From Mesostigma viride (lineage: Eukaryota; Streptophyta; Mesostigmatophyceae; Mesostigmatales; Mesostigmataceae): DNA of 64,000 nt. The DNA lies in assembly GCA_009746045.1 (NCBI GenBank), contig RPFO01000167.1, positions 849,431-913,430 of the forward strand, written 5' to 3'. The notes under the pieces are model-generated. The model saw only the letters and a list, made by a program, of their open reading frames with translations. It ran no database searches and had not been told where the DNA came from. The translations under genes were made by a program, and so were the position numbers. Numbering within the stretch: position 1 is the stretch's first letter; the number at the start of each line of letters is the position of its first letter. Positions 35,126 to 46,656 of this stretch are shown here, piece by piece.

Positions 35126-35384
35126 GATAGATGTTGTAGTTAGTTGCTGTTAGATAGATGTCGTAGGTAGCTGATGTAGATAGCTTAGACCGGTACAGCT
35201 CCCCCTAGGGCCGTGTGCGGCTGCCTAGATAGATGTTGTAGTTCGAATGCTGTTAGCGGATGTAGTATGTAGCCAATGTAGATAGATTAGACCGGTAGGA
35301 ATGTTTGCACCCATCCATCCATCCATCGGGGTTAATGCTCCGTGACTCCCCAACGGGAGCACGAGTCTAATTAATTAATTAATT

Positions 35385-35513
35385 AATTAATTAGACCGGT
35401 AGGACTGTTTGCACCCACCCATCCATCCATCGGGGTCAGTCAGTAACGCTCATCCGTCATGACTCCCCAACGGCCGGAGCACGAGTCCGTCTAATTAATT
35501 AATTAATTAATGG
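35385..35513. repeat. Second A-type terminus, tandem to the first
   Basis: Directly behind the TTAATTAA array of element A a further partial right terminus is present (TTAGACCGGTAGGACTGTTT..CATCCATCGGGG..GAGCACGAGTCCGTC), again followed by a TTAATTAA array. Internal duplications (GTCAGTCAGTAACGCTCATC) set it apart. Confidence 0.75.
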
Positions 35514-36082
35514 TCGACTCAGTGCCGGTGGAAGTTTCCAATTTGGATGACATGCCGGGTGGCTGCAGTGGTCAATGCTGGCTCGTCCGCGCAGGAAGAG
35601 CATGCGCATAGCGCTCTGCGGCCTTTCCGTCCCGCGGTCGGCCGGGCGGCGGGCGCCCGGCCATGAGCTGGCAGCTTGCTGCGGACGCATCGCCGTGTCG
35701 GGATTTGGACCAAATCTGGACGCGGCGCCAACTGGGACACGTGACTGACGTTAGTATACCGGGATTTCTCAACCGCAAGCAAGCATCATGTCGCACGCCA
35801 TAATTATGGATATTTATTTGTCGTAAACTAGACTCGTAAACTAAACATGGAATCATTTCATTTCGGCATCCAGGAGATTCCATGTCCACGCTGGAATTAT
35901 AAAACCGCAGCGACAGGTCATCAACTTCTGGCGGTTTGAGAGAAGCATACACCAGTCAAGGATGGAAGCTTTCACGTTTCGTCAATTTGAGCCGCGGGCA
36001 AGAATTGAGATTCAGAGGAATTATTTTTAAACGCGTTGGTAAACAGGAGAGAACCTTGAAAGTAGAATTTCCTGCCGGGAAA

Positions 36083-39000
36083 ATGTCTGTCCCTCCGGAC
36101 GAAACTCCTGAAGTGAAGGACAGCAGCTGGATGACAACGATGCCGTCAGACGTCGTGTGGAAAATTATGAGTAAAGTATCTCTTGATGACAGGCTACGAT
36201 GCGAGCAGGTATGCAAGAGCTGGCGCGCCGTGCTGCGGCAGCCCAGTCTCTGGCGCGACCTCAGCTTTGCGTCCGTGCCTTTAGCTCATAAGAGAGTGCG
36301 CGACAGCGTGTTACTGCGCATGGTCGAGCGAGCTCACGTTCCTTCCTCGTTGTTACATAAGAGACCCTCCATAGAGCTTACCAGTTTGGATTTGCAGGGG
36401 TGCAAGCGGGTATCAGAGAAATGCCTATTGTTTGTGCTCTCCCAATGCCGCTCCCTGGAGCGCCTCTCCGTCCGCCGCTCCATGCTACTAAGCACCTGGG
36501 GCTTGCGATCCCTCCTGGATAACAACAACGGCTGGTGCAACGTAGACAACATGCATGTTTCGGTCGGCGTCCGCTGGGGATGCCATGCCATGACTCCCGA
36601 TGAGATCCAGGCGGAGATGAACCTGCTCGTCCGTGCGATATCGGGACGGAAGCTGGAAGCGGGCAAAGGAGTCAACCTTCACACAATCGACATACGAGGT
36701 ATGTTACATGTCCCGAATTGCCCGCTGATGTTGCTGTGGCAAGTACTTGCCTACGATGCCCACGTGGGGAGAGCAAGGTTTCTTACAGAGGGAGAGACGT
36801 GAGAGTGTTTTATGCTGCCATGTTGGCCATGTTCATACCCTGAACGAACAGCACAAACCAAGAGCCTAATATTTGCCCTCTCTGTGCGTCCGATCGCATT
36901 GACCCTGCTTTTACCATGCTTGCCCAACCAAGTGTGGAGCAATTTTTTTAATAGGAGGGTGACTGTCCTGTCTATAAGTAGCCATCGCGCACACATGCCA
37001 TCTCTTACCGCTTGCTGCTTGCCGCTGCACCCATGGACAACATTTGGATCCACTAACAACCCTTGGATCGTCATGTGCCCATGTCCGTTTTCATGGTCCA
37101 AGTCTCTCGCAGCTCATCGCTGCCGCTCCCTGTATCTCCCAGCTGTGCTGTAGTTCCTTCAAGACGATGACCCTGTGATCTAGTGGATTCTTCCCAAAGA
37201 TGCATGGTGTTCCGAGGGTCGGGGCTAGCTGTGTAAATAATCTTGTGCGGCATTATTATGTATTTGTTTATTTAAGGTCCAGCTTTGTGGTCTATGCCTG
37301 GGCGCTTGGTAATGAGGTTGCGAAGGGAGGTTAGTGAAGCTTTGTGGGGAGGTTAGAGGGTGCATTAGGATTGGATCCATGGGCACTACCACTTACATGC
37401 ACGCATGCGCACACTTGCTCGCGCATGCACGCACACACGCATATACGCACACATGTTGACAGTTCCACTTTTACCCACTGAGAGTTGTTAACAACCCCCC
37501 GAAACAAACACCAAGGTCCACCCATACCACGGAAATTTCCCGCCCAGTAACAACAAGCACACAACCCTGGTGTACGTGCCCCTGGTGTACGTGTAGACCA
37601 GCTGGGGGGGTGACATTGGCCGCAACCACTCACGTTTACCCTCAGCTCACGTGTGTTTACCCTACCGTTTACCCCCGTGTCCTCTCGTTTCCTCCCTCCA
37701 AACACCAACCCACCTGCCACCGTCCCACCACGGGCATCCCGCAGGGCACCGGGTGGGTGATGGCGGTGCGCGCCGGCTGGTTGAGGCCCTGCAAGAGAAC
37801 CGCGTGCTGACCAAGCTAAAGCTGTGCAGCAGGTAGGGGCACAAGCGAGGGAAGACAAGCACGTGCTGACCAAGCTGAAACTGTGCAGCAGGTCTAAAAT
37901 AAGAAACCTAGTATAACTACGATGTGATAACTAAACAAAAAATCTTGTATAGTAACCTACTATGTAGTAGGGGTTAGGAAAACCGTGCTTGGCACGAAGC
38001 TGAAGCGGTCCAGCAGGCTTGTTTACAGAGGGCAAAAAATAAACATGCAAGTAGGGTTGAGGCTGAAAGCGTGCAGCAATTGATGAACCAAGCTCATGCT
38101 GTGCAGCATGATGTTGAAACTGGGGCGAGAAAAGCACAGCGGGTAGGGTGAAGCGTGATGGCCTCGTTGAAGCGGTGCAGCGGGTAAAGGGAAAGGCGCA
38201 GCCGCGTGGGGCATGAAAACACAAGTGCAAGCAGCATGCGTTGCAGCAGGCAGGAACCAGGCTCAAGCCGTACAGCCGGTGTGCTCCATGGGGGCTAGAG
38301 GACGCAGCAGGTTGGGATGATAGGGCGTGCAAGGGCACGCAGCAAGCGGTGCAGCCGGTGAGCGCCAGAGGATCGACCAGCTGTCGACCAGCTGCATGGG
38401 GCATGAACGCCCGCGCCCCGCGCAGCAGGTACACGCGGCACAAACACGCAGCGGGCATCTGTTCTCCGCCCAGCTTGAGCGGTGCAGCACGTGTGCACCT
38501 GATGGACCAGGCAGACACGTGTGCTTACAAAGCTGAAGTCGCCTTGTTCCCCGTTGGGCACGCCTGCTGCGTTGAAATCTAAGGACCGCAGCTTACGGAT
38601 CCATCTGCCCATCCGCCCATCCTCCCGCTAGGCACCTGCCTAACGATGCCTCCACTTCTGCGCCATTGCCGCGTTGAAAATTTCTGTACCTGTTCCCGCT
38701 GCGCCCGGTCGCCCACAGTGACATCAGCGACAAGGGTGCGGTCGCGCTGGCGGGGTTGTTGCGGCAGCAGGGGTCGGTGCTCGCCAAGCTGGACCTGGGA
38801 GGTAGGCCTGTCGGGGGGCCTTGCAGCCTGGGATGGGTGATTCAAACCAGCTTGGTAGGAGGTGCATTTTTGTATTCACACACAATGACACTCATTCACA
38901 CACACCCACACACACACACAAAGACACACATAAGTGCACCATTGCCCCTTGTAGAACTTTTGTGCTGCCATACTGCTGCAGCTGGCCCACTTCCCGCACA

Positions 39001-42000
39001 ACGCGCCTAGACTCTGGCGAACCCCCCCGCATGCTCCTGCATGACCCCCACGAGGCATACAACATTTTCCTAATCGAAAAGGGGTTGCCTTCCGAACCCG
39101 TAGTAATCCTGCAACAAGATCGGGGGCTCCGCCCCCGAACCCCCGCTACTTGGCAGATTCTGTGCCTCAACGGCTTTTTGTGCCTCAACGGCAAGTACTA
39201 GCACAGCCGTACACTCCCGCTCACACAGCCGGCCCACTAGCAAGTCAGCCGAACCTGTCCGGCCGGCCACAGGTTGGGATCCCCTGGATTACGCAACGAT
39301 TCCATGCAAATTCATTGTGCCGGACGGTTTGCTGGCCTATTTTGGGAAGCCGGTGGCTGAACTGAACCGCAACTAAACGTGGTCTGTCAGTAAGTCAGGT
39401 CGGTACGTCAGATTTATCTCTTTTTGGCAGCAACCGCCAAATACCCCTTGAATCGGTCTGCTCCTTGCCGATTTCCCTCGCCCGTTCCAAACACCTAGGC
39501 CAATTTCAAGCTCAACTTGGCCCGCATCGTTGTGCATAGCTCCGGCTCTTAGCTACTCTCGAAAAGTTAACTGTTAATTACGTTACGAGTGTTTATGTGT
39601 AATTCCCGCCAAATACGAGCGTTTATGTGTCCTTCCCGCCAAAAAATAATTCCGTTTGTTTGGTTCCGTGTTGAGAAAAGTTTGGGCGCCGGACGTTACG
39701 CGGTGACAGGCCGCTAGAAAGCGTACGCATGGGATCTGCGTACAGATTTTGTGGAAACAAGTTGTGTGTTCGGATTTTTGCGCTACTCGGGTACGGACCA
39801 GGTTTGCCGGAAGAGTTTGCGAAACAAGCTGCGGACCATAATCGTAGTATATAGGGGAACCCAACCTGCGCCCCGCACATTCTATGGAACGCCCACAAAT
39901 TTTGCAGAGCGTTTTTTTCTCGTAGGCAACTCATCACCTCCTTCAAGCCTTCAGCATTCCCCACCCACATACCCACCCACCCACCCACCCACCCACCCAC
40001 CCACCCACCACTGGGGATATCAACCATCCGCTGGTCTCCTCTGTGCCATCCCTCACAATGTACATGAGTGATTCAATTCTGTCATTGTCTCGCGTAACTC
40101 CGCTCATTATCCCCTCTGCTATCTCGCTCGTAGTCCCTTGTGCAGTTATTCCTGTGTGGACGTCCCGTATCCCGCGTCCTCAAACGCCATGCGACACAAA
40201 CCGCCCATGTTGTTTCTCGTATGGTCCCCTTGTAGTTATCTGCAGTGTCGGCATCTGCTAGATCGCGCATATGAACCACACCTCTTGCAGACCGCCCCAG
40301 GTCCCGCAAACCTCGTGCGCGTAGTGACGTTTGCAAACCACGCCACGCTATTGCTTGCAATCTACGTCGCGCTAACGTGTGCGAACCACGCCACGCTAAC
40401 GTTTGCAAACCTCGTCACGCTAATTCTTGCAAACCACGCCACACTCATGCTTGCGAACCACGCCACATCCTGCAGGCAACGTCGCGATCGGGCCCGAGGG
40501 CGTGCTCGCCCTGAGCGATGCCTTGGCCTCCAACGCGTCCCTCCAGAAGCTCGACCTCTCCGGGTGCGCCGTGCTGAACTCGGGCGCGCGCGCCCTCGGC
40601 GACGCGCTCCGCCGCAACCGCGCACTCCAGAAGATGCTGATCTCGGACTCGTCGATTGAGGACGCGGGCGCGCGCGACCTGGTCGAGGGGCTCAAGCACA
40701 ACGGGAGCCTTGTCAAGTTGGACATTGGCGGCAACAACTGCATCAGCGTGGACGGCGCGGTAGCGCTTGGGTCGTGCCTTCGCGTGAACCGCTCGCTGGT
40801 CAAGCTGTACATGAGCGGTACGTGAGTATGGGAACTAGGCTCTTCAACAATAAATAGATAAATAGGTAGATGAAGTCCTCCACCGTGATTCCCCCCGGCA
40901 CCACGCAGGCAACGACATCAACAACGCGGGCCTGTTCTAAACCAACACCAAATGCACGTTCCACCATTCAATGCTGACCGGACACGCAGGCAATGACATC
41001 AACGATGCAGGCGTGGAGGCCCTTGCGGCCGCGCTGCGCGGAAACGACACGCTCAAGGTGCTATATTTAGACGGGAGCGGCGTGACGGACGCCGGAGCGG
41101 TCGCGCTGGCCTCGGTACTCGCCCACAGCCGCTCGCTCAAGAAGCTTGGCCTGGCTTGCAACGCGGGGCTGCAGTCGAGGGGCGCGCTCGCGCTGGCGTC
41201 AGCGCTCAAGAGCAACACGTCCCTGGACAAGCTGTACTTGAGCGGCAACCGAGGGATCGGGGATGAGGGCGGGGCCGCGCTGGCAGACGCACTGGCCGCA
41301 AACGGCTGCCTCAAGAAGCTCTACGCCAGCGGTGAGCCGCCGCCGCCGTGTGCCTGTCTCCCCCTTGTCTCTGTCTCCTGTCCCCATCATGAGCACACGC
41401 CCATGTCCCCTTGCCATCATCTCTGTCCCTGTCCAGTCTCCCTTTTTGTACTTGTGCCTCGTGAAGCTGTGTGCCAGCGGTGATTTGCATGCCATTGCGC
41501 TCCCGAGGAGCCAGTTCTTCTTGTACGTTGCCGAGGATCTAACTCTTCTTCTGGTTTACTGAGGACCGTTCACTATACTGAGGACCGTTCACTATACTGA
41601 GGACCGTTCACTATACTGAGGACCGTTCACTATACTTACTAATCGCAATCGCAATCGCAATCGCAATCGCAATCGCAATCGCAATCGCAATCGCAATCGC
41701 AATCGCAATCGCAATCGCAATCGCAATCGCAATCGCAATCGCAATCGCAATCGCAATCACAATCGCAATCACAATCACAATGGCGATCGCAATCGCATGC
41801 CTCTAAGCTTGTACCCATTTCCATTTATCACTTGTAGTGTGCGAATGTCAATTATGTCAATTTGCTGCGATGCATACTCGAGTTGCTGCAGGGATGCTTT
41901 GAGCTCGAGTGACATTGTGTCACCTCCCTGCTACTGTTTGTTTCCATCATCCGTCGCCTCGTCCCTGACCTTTTGCCGCCCCATGGCGAGCTTGCATCAT

Positions 42001-42474
42001 CTTCGTTCCGCCATTCGCTTTGCTCACTTCATTTTTCAATCTTCCAGTCACCTCCTTCACATTGACTGGCAGTCCTAGTCAATTATCACGCCCTAACAAA
42101 ACCTCACCTTGCCCGGTCCCCTGGACATAAACTGATATTAGTGATTTCATCTCGCCCGGTTGCTGCATTGTACAACTGCCTGGTCGGTACAATCCCCTCC
42201 TTCTCGTTCTCTGGTGTTGCCACCAGAGAGCTCGCTGGGCGACGACAGCGCGCGCGCGCTGGCGGAGGCGCTGACGCGCAACAAGTCGCTGACGGTGCTG
42301 GACCTGAGCAGCAACGCGATCAGCGACGAGGGCGCGGCCGCAATCGTGGCGCGCCTGGGCGACACCTGTCTTGCCAAGCTGGACCTGCGCGGCAACCACT
42401 GCATGAGCAGCGCAAGCGTGCACGCGATGGAGCAGGCGCGCAAGAGCCTCAACGGGACGCTCATCTACATCTGA
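36083..42474 (+). CDS. F-box / leucine-rich-repeat protein (six exons)
   Basis: Exons 36083-36698, 37745-37832, 38719-38801, 40476-40817, 40990-41331, 42227-42474 (TGA); phases 1, 2, 1, 1, 1 agree and give 572 residues. An F-box spans about 19-60 (MPSDVVWKIMSKVSLDDRLR, VCKSWRAVLRQPSLWRDLSF). It is followed by an AMN1-like LRR (SLDLQGCKRVSEKCLLFVL), then about 13 ribonuclease-inhibitor-type LRRs of 28 residues (ALA.AL..N.SL..L.LSGN.I.D.GA). The likely role is substrate receptor of an SCF ubiquitin ligase; substrate unknown. Exons 4 and 5 are both 342 nt in phase 1-1, an apparent exon duplication. An in-frame ATG at 35936 would add 49 residues, but 36083 has the better context and lies 18 codons before the F-box. 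Introns contain partial copies of exon edges. Confidence 0.85.
37839..38500 (+). repeat. Degenerate intronic copies of the exon 2 donor region
   Basis: The end of exon 2 (ACCAAGCTAAAGCTGTGCAG-CAG/gt) recurs eight or more times in intron 2 with growing divergence: near 37868, 37990, 38058, 38090, 38163, 38258 and 38470 (for example ACCAAGCTGAAACTGTGCAG, AAGCGGTGCAGCGGGT). Several keep AG/GT. Confidence 0.7.
40320..40475. repeat. 24-27-bp degenerate repeat before the exon 4 acceptor
   Basis: About six units on TTGCAAACCACGCCACGCTA run right up to the acceptor (CCTGCAG at 40475). A (CCCA)n run lies at 39961-40010. Confidence 0.8.
41559..41800. repeat. 20-bp x4 repeat followed by hexanucleotide (AATCGC)n
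   Basis: 41563-41636 is four copies of GAGGACCGTTCACTATACT. 41641-41797 is about 26 copies of AATCGC with ATCACA variants at the 3' end. Both lie in the last intron of the F-box gene. Confidence 0.95.
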
Positions 42475-42659
42475 GGAACCAGATCAGAAAAGAATTTAGA
42501 ATAGAAGTCTGCTCGCTTATTATACTAAGTGAGACAACTAAATATATTCATTGATTCCGGCCTGGATTCATTTGCAGATCTCGTTTTTCCGCGTTTTCCG
42601 CGGACCGGCACTTAACGCAAATGGTTTTCACCTTTGCGGCGTGCCAAATCAGAATATTC

Positions 42660-43530
42660 ATTCAGAATGATAAATTACGGAGGTGAGATTGGCATGCAAA
42701 ATAAGGACCCCCAAAAGAAGAGGAACCCTGAAGAAATTATTAGTAATCTGACACGGACATCCAAGGATCACGCCAGCTGCACAAGGTACAACTAACTACA
42801 TCACAAAACTACGACACGCAGCAACATCGCTGCCGGCCCACCAGGCAGGCCTGGGAGGGATCTAGACCGCATGGGTCGCGACAAAGTCGGCCCGGGCCGG
42901 TGCGGCGAAATAACACATCAGCCACGGTGCGAGTGAGGCGAGTGACAGGCGCTGCCGCCAATACGAATAGCACATATATATTCATTGATTTGTTCAGGGT
43001 TATTATTAATTTCTTCAGGGTTATTGGCGCTGCTGCCGCTGTGGCTGAGCACGACAAGTTTGCCTCCTACGGCAATGTGGGGCCCCACCGGGTCATCCCC
43101 TTTGTCCTTGAGGAGTTCGGGGCCATGGGCCCCAAGACAGCGGAGTTTTTCCACGAGTGCTGCCAGCGCCGTGAAGACCGCCTCGACCTCGAGGGTCAGA
43201 CCGCCCCGTGGTCGGCCCGCACGTGGTCCTCGTATTGGCGGCAGCGCCTGTCACTCGCCCTCACTCGCACCGTGGCTGATGTGTTATTCCGCCGCACCCG
43301 GGCCGACTTTGTCGCGACCCATGCGGTCTAGATCCCTTCCAGGCCTGCATGGTGGGCCGGCAGCGCTGTTGCTGCGTGTAGTTTTGTGGTGTATAGTTAG
43401 TTGTACCTTGTGCAGCTGGCGTGATCCTTGGATGTCCGTGTCAGATTACTATTTCGTCAGGGTTCTCCTTCTTTTCGGGGTTTTCCTTATGTTGCATGCC
43501 ACTCTCACCACCGTAATTTATCATTATTAA
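42660..43530. mobile_element. RLE-type LINE 3' ends, two facing copies (locus 1)
   Basis: 42660-42968 (minus) and 43030-43530 (plus) are 3' ends of one retrotransposon family in head-to-head orientation. The inverted match spans about 280 bp, including GCATGCCAMTCTCACCWCCG and the 3' end before AATGAATAT. The plus copy encodes the end of the restriction-like endonuclease region (HRVIPFVLEEFGAMGPKTAE, REDRLDLEGQTAPWSARTWS). The centre (42970-43030) holds ATATATATTCATTGATT. Confidence 0.7.
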
Positions 43531-43538
43531 TGAATATA

Positions 43539-44192
43539 TATGTTTAAAATATAATTACTTACGGCAGAGTGAAATCACTCAAACCAAAGCAAACGCCCAG
43601 CTATAAACCTATATACAGAGCCAAGTCAAAGCTCTATACTACGAGAAGACCAATGGAAACTCCTAACGGGAGGAACCTAATAGCCCTGCTGCACCGCAAA
43701 ATCAGCCCGCGTACGGCGGAGCATGATGTCAGCCATGGCCCGAGTCAGCGCCACCGACAAGCGCTGACGCCAATATGACGTCCAGGTCCGCGCCGACCAT
43801 GCATGGGGCCCGCTGGCCCTCCAGGTCCAGCCGGTCCTCCCGGAGCCGGCAACACTCCTTGAAGAAGGCGGAGGTCAGGGGCCCCATGGCCCCAAACTCC
43901 TCCAGGACAAAGGGCACCACACGATGGTGCCCGACGTCGCCGTAGGCCAGGAGCTTGGCCCGCTCCGCCCGGTCCGCCGTGTAACCTGCCGTGAGGGAGG
44001 CCCCAGCCACGTGGCTAAGAGCCAAGGGCCGCGCCACCGAAACGTCAATAAGCAGATGCCGGCCACCCCCCTCAAAGTCCAGCACCACGATGTCAGGCCG
44101 GTGGTTGGGGGAATAGAAGGCAGCGCCATCCGCATCCTCAGACCGGATGTTCGCGTGGGGGATCGAAAACCGACCGAACCATGGCGAGCACC
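43539..44192 (-). mobile_element. RLE-type LINE, 5'-truncated minus copy (locus 2)
   Basis: Encodes on minus the endonuclease end (IPHANIRSEDADGAAFYSPN, RPDIVVLDFEGGGRHLLIDV) almost identical to 45690-46160, with a small insertion near 43797 that breaks the frame after LDLEGQRAP. Direct repeats AATGAATATA (43529-43538, 44193-44202) flank it. Confidence 0.75.
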
Positions 44193-44217
44193 AATGAATA
44201 TACATATATGAAGTGAG

Positions 44218-46293
44218 CCCACGCTGTCGTCAAGGTCGACTGCCACAACGCGTTCAACAGTCTGTCCCGCGCCAGCATGTTTGCGGCCGTCCTGGAGTCC
44301 TTCGAGGACTTGTACGCTTGGACAGCCGTGTGCTACGGCCAGCCCGGCCAACTGGTTCACATCATGGAGGACGGCACTCGCGGCGGCCTGCTGTCGCGGT
44401 CGGGCACCCAGCAAGGGGACCCCCTGGGACCCCTGTACTTTGCCGCCCCCCTCCAGGGTTGCCTCCAAGCGGTCCATGCTGCCCACCCGGCGGTCGCTAT
44501 TCAGGCCTACTTGGATGATATCTACCTTCTGGGCCCTGTGCCGGACACCACCGCGGCTCTGCTGGCACTGCAGACTGCGGTGGCCGACATCAACCTCCAG
44601 TTGACCCTGGCCAAGTGCGCGGTGTACTCGCCCCAAGGTGATTGCTCCGGCTTTCCGCCCCAGCTCTTGGGCCGGGACGAGCGCCTCCACGGGTTGGATG
44701 TCCTCGGCGTTCCGGTTGGCGACCCCGCGTTTGTCATCGATGCTCTGCGGGCCGCCCTCGAGGCACGCACTGAGGTACTGCCCTTGATTGCGCGCCTTCA
44801 TGATTCGCAGACCAAGGGTCTGCTTCTGTGGTTTTGCGCTCACCCTCGCGTCGTTCACTGGCTCCGGGGCGCTCTTCCGGCTCAGGTCCGGCTGGCCGCC
44901 GAGGGCCACGACGAGCGCATCCAGTCGGCCTTGGCGCAGCTGGTCCCGGGCCCCGACCTCCCGCCACATGCTATTCGCATTGCCTCCCTGCCTGCACGGA
45001 TGGGTGGCTGTGGTCTGACTCGTGCCGCCCGGCTGGCCCCAGCAGCATTTTTGGGCTCCGTCGCTCAGTCGTGGGCGGAAAGCTGCCGGCTCCTGCCCCT
45101 TTTGGCAACGGCAGCGCCTGACCTCCTGGACCCCAGCAGCCCTTTGCCCTTCGTCACCGCCATCCAGGAGGCCTATGCTGAGATCCAGCAGGCCTGTTCT
45201 CCCGTCCGTGCCGCTCAGGCGGTACAGCGCCACCTCCCTCGCGGCACTCCCTCGGTCGCCTCCGTTCAATCTCCCGCCGCATTCCCTGCTCGCGTCATCG
45301 ATAAACACCAGAAAACCTACGCGGGTATTCTGCACACGGCTGATTGGATTGCTCTTTTCGCAGACCTCAACGCCCAGGGACGTGCGTGGATGTTCTCGCT
45401 TTCCTTGCGGAGTGTGGGCTCGGCGTACCTTCGTGCTCTTCCCATGGCCCCCCCATTCGCCTTGGCTCCCAGCCACTACTCGGTGGCGCTCCGGCACCAG
45501 CTATTTGCCCCGCAGCCTCTTGTTCCGGCCGGGCGGCCTTGTGGTAGCTGTGGGCAGCCGCTGGATCCCACGGGGACTCACTACCTTTCCTGCATGGGGG
45601 GCCAACAGAATCAGAATTGGTATTTGTATTTGCACACTGTCCTCCTGACGGTGGTGCTCGCCATGATTCGGTCGGTTTTCCCCCACGCGAACATCCGGTC
45701 CGAGGATGCGGATGGCGCTGCCTTCTATTCCCCCAACCACCGGCCTGACATCGTGGTGCTGGACTTTGAGGGGGGTGGCCGGCATCTGCTTATCGACGTT
45801 TCGGTGGCGCGGCCCTTGGCTCTTAGCCACGTGGCTGGGGCCTCCCTCACGGCAGGTTACACGGCGGACCGGGCGGAGCGGGCCAAGCTCCTGGCCTACG
45901 GCGACGTCGGGCACCATCGTGTGGTGCCCTTTGTCCTGGAGGAGTTTGGGGCCATGGGGCCCCTGACCTCCGCCTTCTTCAAGGAGTGTTGCCGGCTCCG
46001 GGAGGACCGGCTGGACCTGGAGGGCCAGCGGGCCCCATGGTCGGCGCGGACCTGGACGTCATATTGGCGTCAGCGCTTGTCGGTGGCGTTGACTCGGGCC
46101 ATGGCTGACATCATGCTCCGCCGTACGCGGGCTGATTTTGCGGTGCAGCAGGGCTATTAGGTTCCTCCCGTTAGGAGTTTCCATTGGTCTTATCGTAGTA
46201 TAGAGATTTGACATGGCTCTGTATAGAGGTTTATAGCTGGGCGTTTGCTTTGGTTTGAGTGATTTCACTCTGCTGTAAGTAATTATATTTTTA
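44218..46293 (+). mobile_element. RLE-type LINE, 5'-truncated plus copy with 18-bp target duplication
   Basis: Perfect 18-bp direct repeats ATACATATATGAAGTGAG at 44200-44217 and 46294-46311 bound the insertion. The 3' untranslated part (46161-46293) ends CTGTAAGTAATTATATTTTT. The length of the duplication and an intact reading frame point to a fairly recent insertion. Confidence 0.85.
44220..46160 (+). pseudogene. Reverse transcriptase / restriction-like endonuclease polyprotein, N-terminally truncated
   Basis: Open from the insertion border to TAG at 46158-46160, about 647 residues. It starts inside the reverse transcriptase (HAVVKVDCHNAFNSLSRASM, fingers/palm). Then come GTQQGDPLGPLYFAAPLQ and the catalytic box AYLDDIYLLG, then the thumb. 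A Cys/His motif (CGSCGQPLDPTGTHYLSC) precedes an endonuclease of the PD-(D/E)xK type (RPDIVVLDF, then HLLIDVSVARP). This order, CCHC before a C-terminal RLE, is that of the R2/NeSL/CRE group of non-LTR elements. The motif YLDD rather than FADD suggests a side branch such as Utopia/NeSL-like elements; that is an inference. The first in-frame ATG (44277) is not the native start. Confidence 0.85.
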
Positions 46294-46302
46294 ATACATA
46301 TA

Positions 46303-46450
46303 TGAAGTGAGGCAACTATGCCTGGACGCATGGCGATCCAATGCCGTGGAAGGACTAGGGTACTTGTCTGAGAGGAAAAACGCGAAGGCCGCGGGAGCCA
46401 CGTGGCTATCTCTAGGAAGACCTGCATGGAGGGAGACAGAGGGTTACAAG
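46303..46450. repeat. Dispersed repeat shared with 4239-4400
   Basis: Second copy of the family that starts AAGTGAGRCAACTA; it overlaps the right target duplication of the LINE at its first bases, so the LINE inserted at the end of an older repeat. Confidence 0.7.
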
Positions 46451-46656
46451 ACTGAAGGTCGGACCGTTGATAGGGAAAACACACACACACATACACAAAC
46501 ACACACACACACATACACAAACACACACACACACACACATACACCAACAAAAAAAAAAATAACAATAAATAAGAAGGAAAAGAGGGAACGCATACACACA
46601 TACACAAAGGGGCTAAAAGAAAAAGTAAGGAGTACATATTACAAAGGGAAAAAGAA

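Larger units (their letters stand above)
33400..35367. mobile_element. 2-kb element A with about 85-bp terminal inverted repeats
   Basis: Left end 33400-33484 and right end 35279-35367 are inverted copies, differing mainly in the number of CATCC units and a few bases: GACTCRTGCTCCCGTTGGGG at the tip, AACCCCGATGGATGG, then ACCGGTCTAATCTATCTAC. Both tips abut TTAATTAA arrays (33381-33399, 35368-35392). The tip can fold on itself (TGCTCC..GGAGCA). The body holds a LINE tail relic and a separate 766-bp LINE insertion, and no transposase, so it is non-autonomous or formed by two facing termini. Confidence 0.7.

Noticed and set aside
42690..43530. Twin-priming (5' inversion) explanation for the facing LINE copies
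   Set aside because: In twin priming the inverted part comes from upstream of the other part; here both arms contain the same 3' end, so separate insertions fit better.
43875..45497. 540-residue open frame on the minus strand
   Set aside because: Antisense shadow of the GC-rich reverse transcriptase / RLE polyprotein; no domain of its own.
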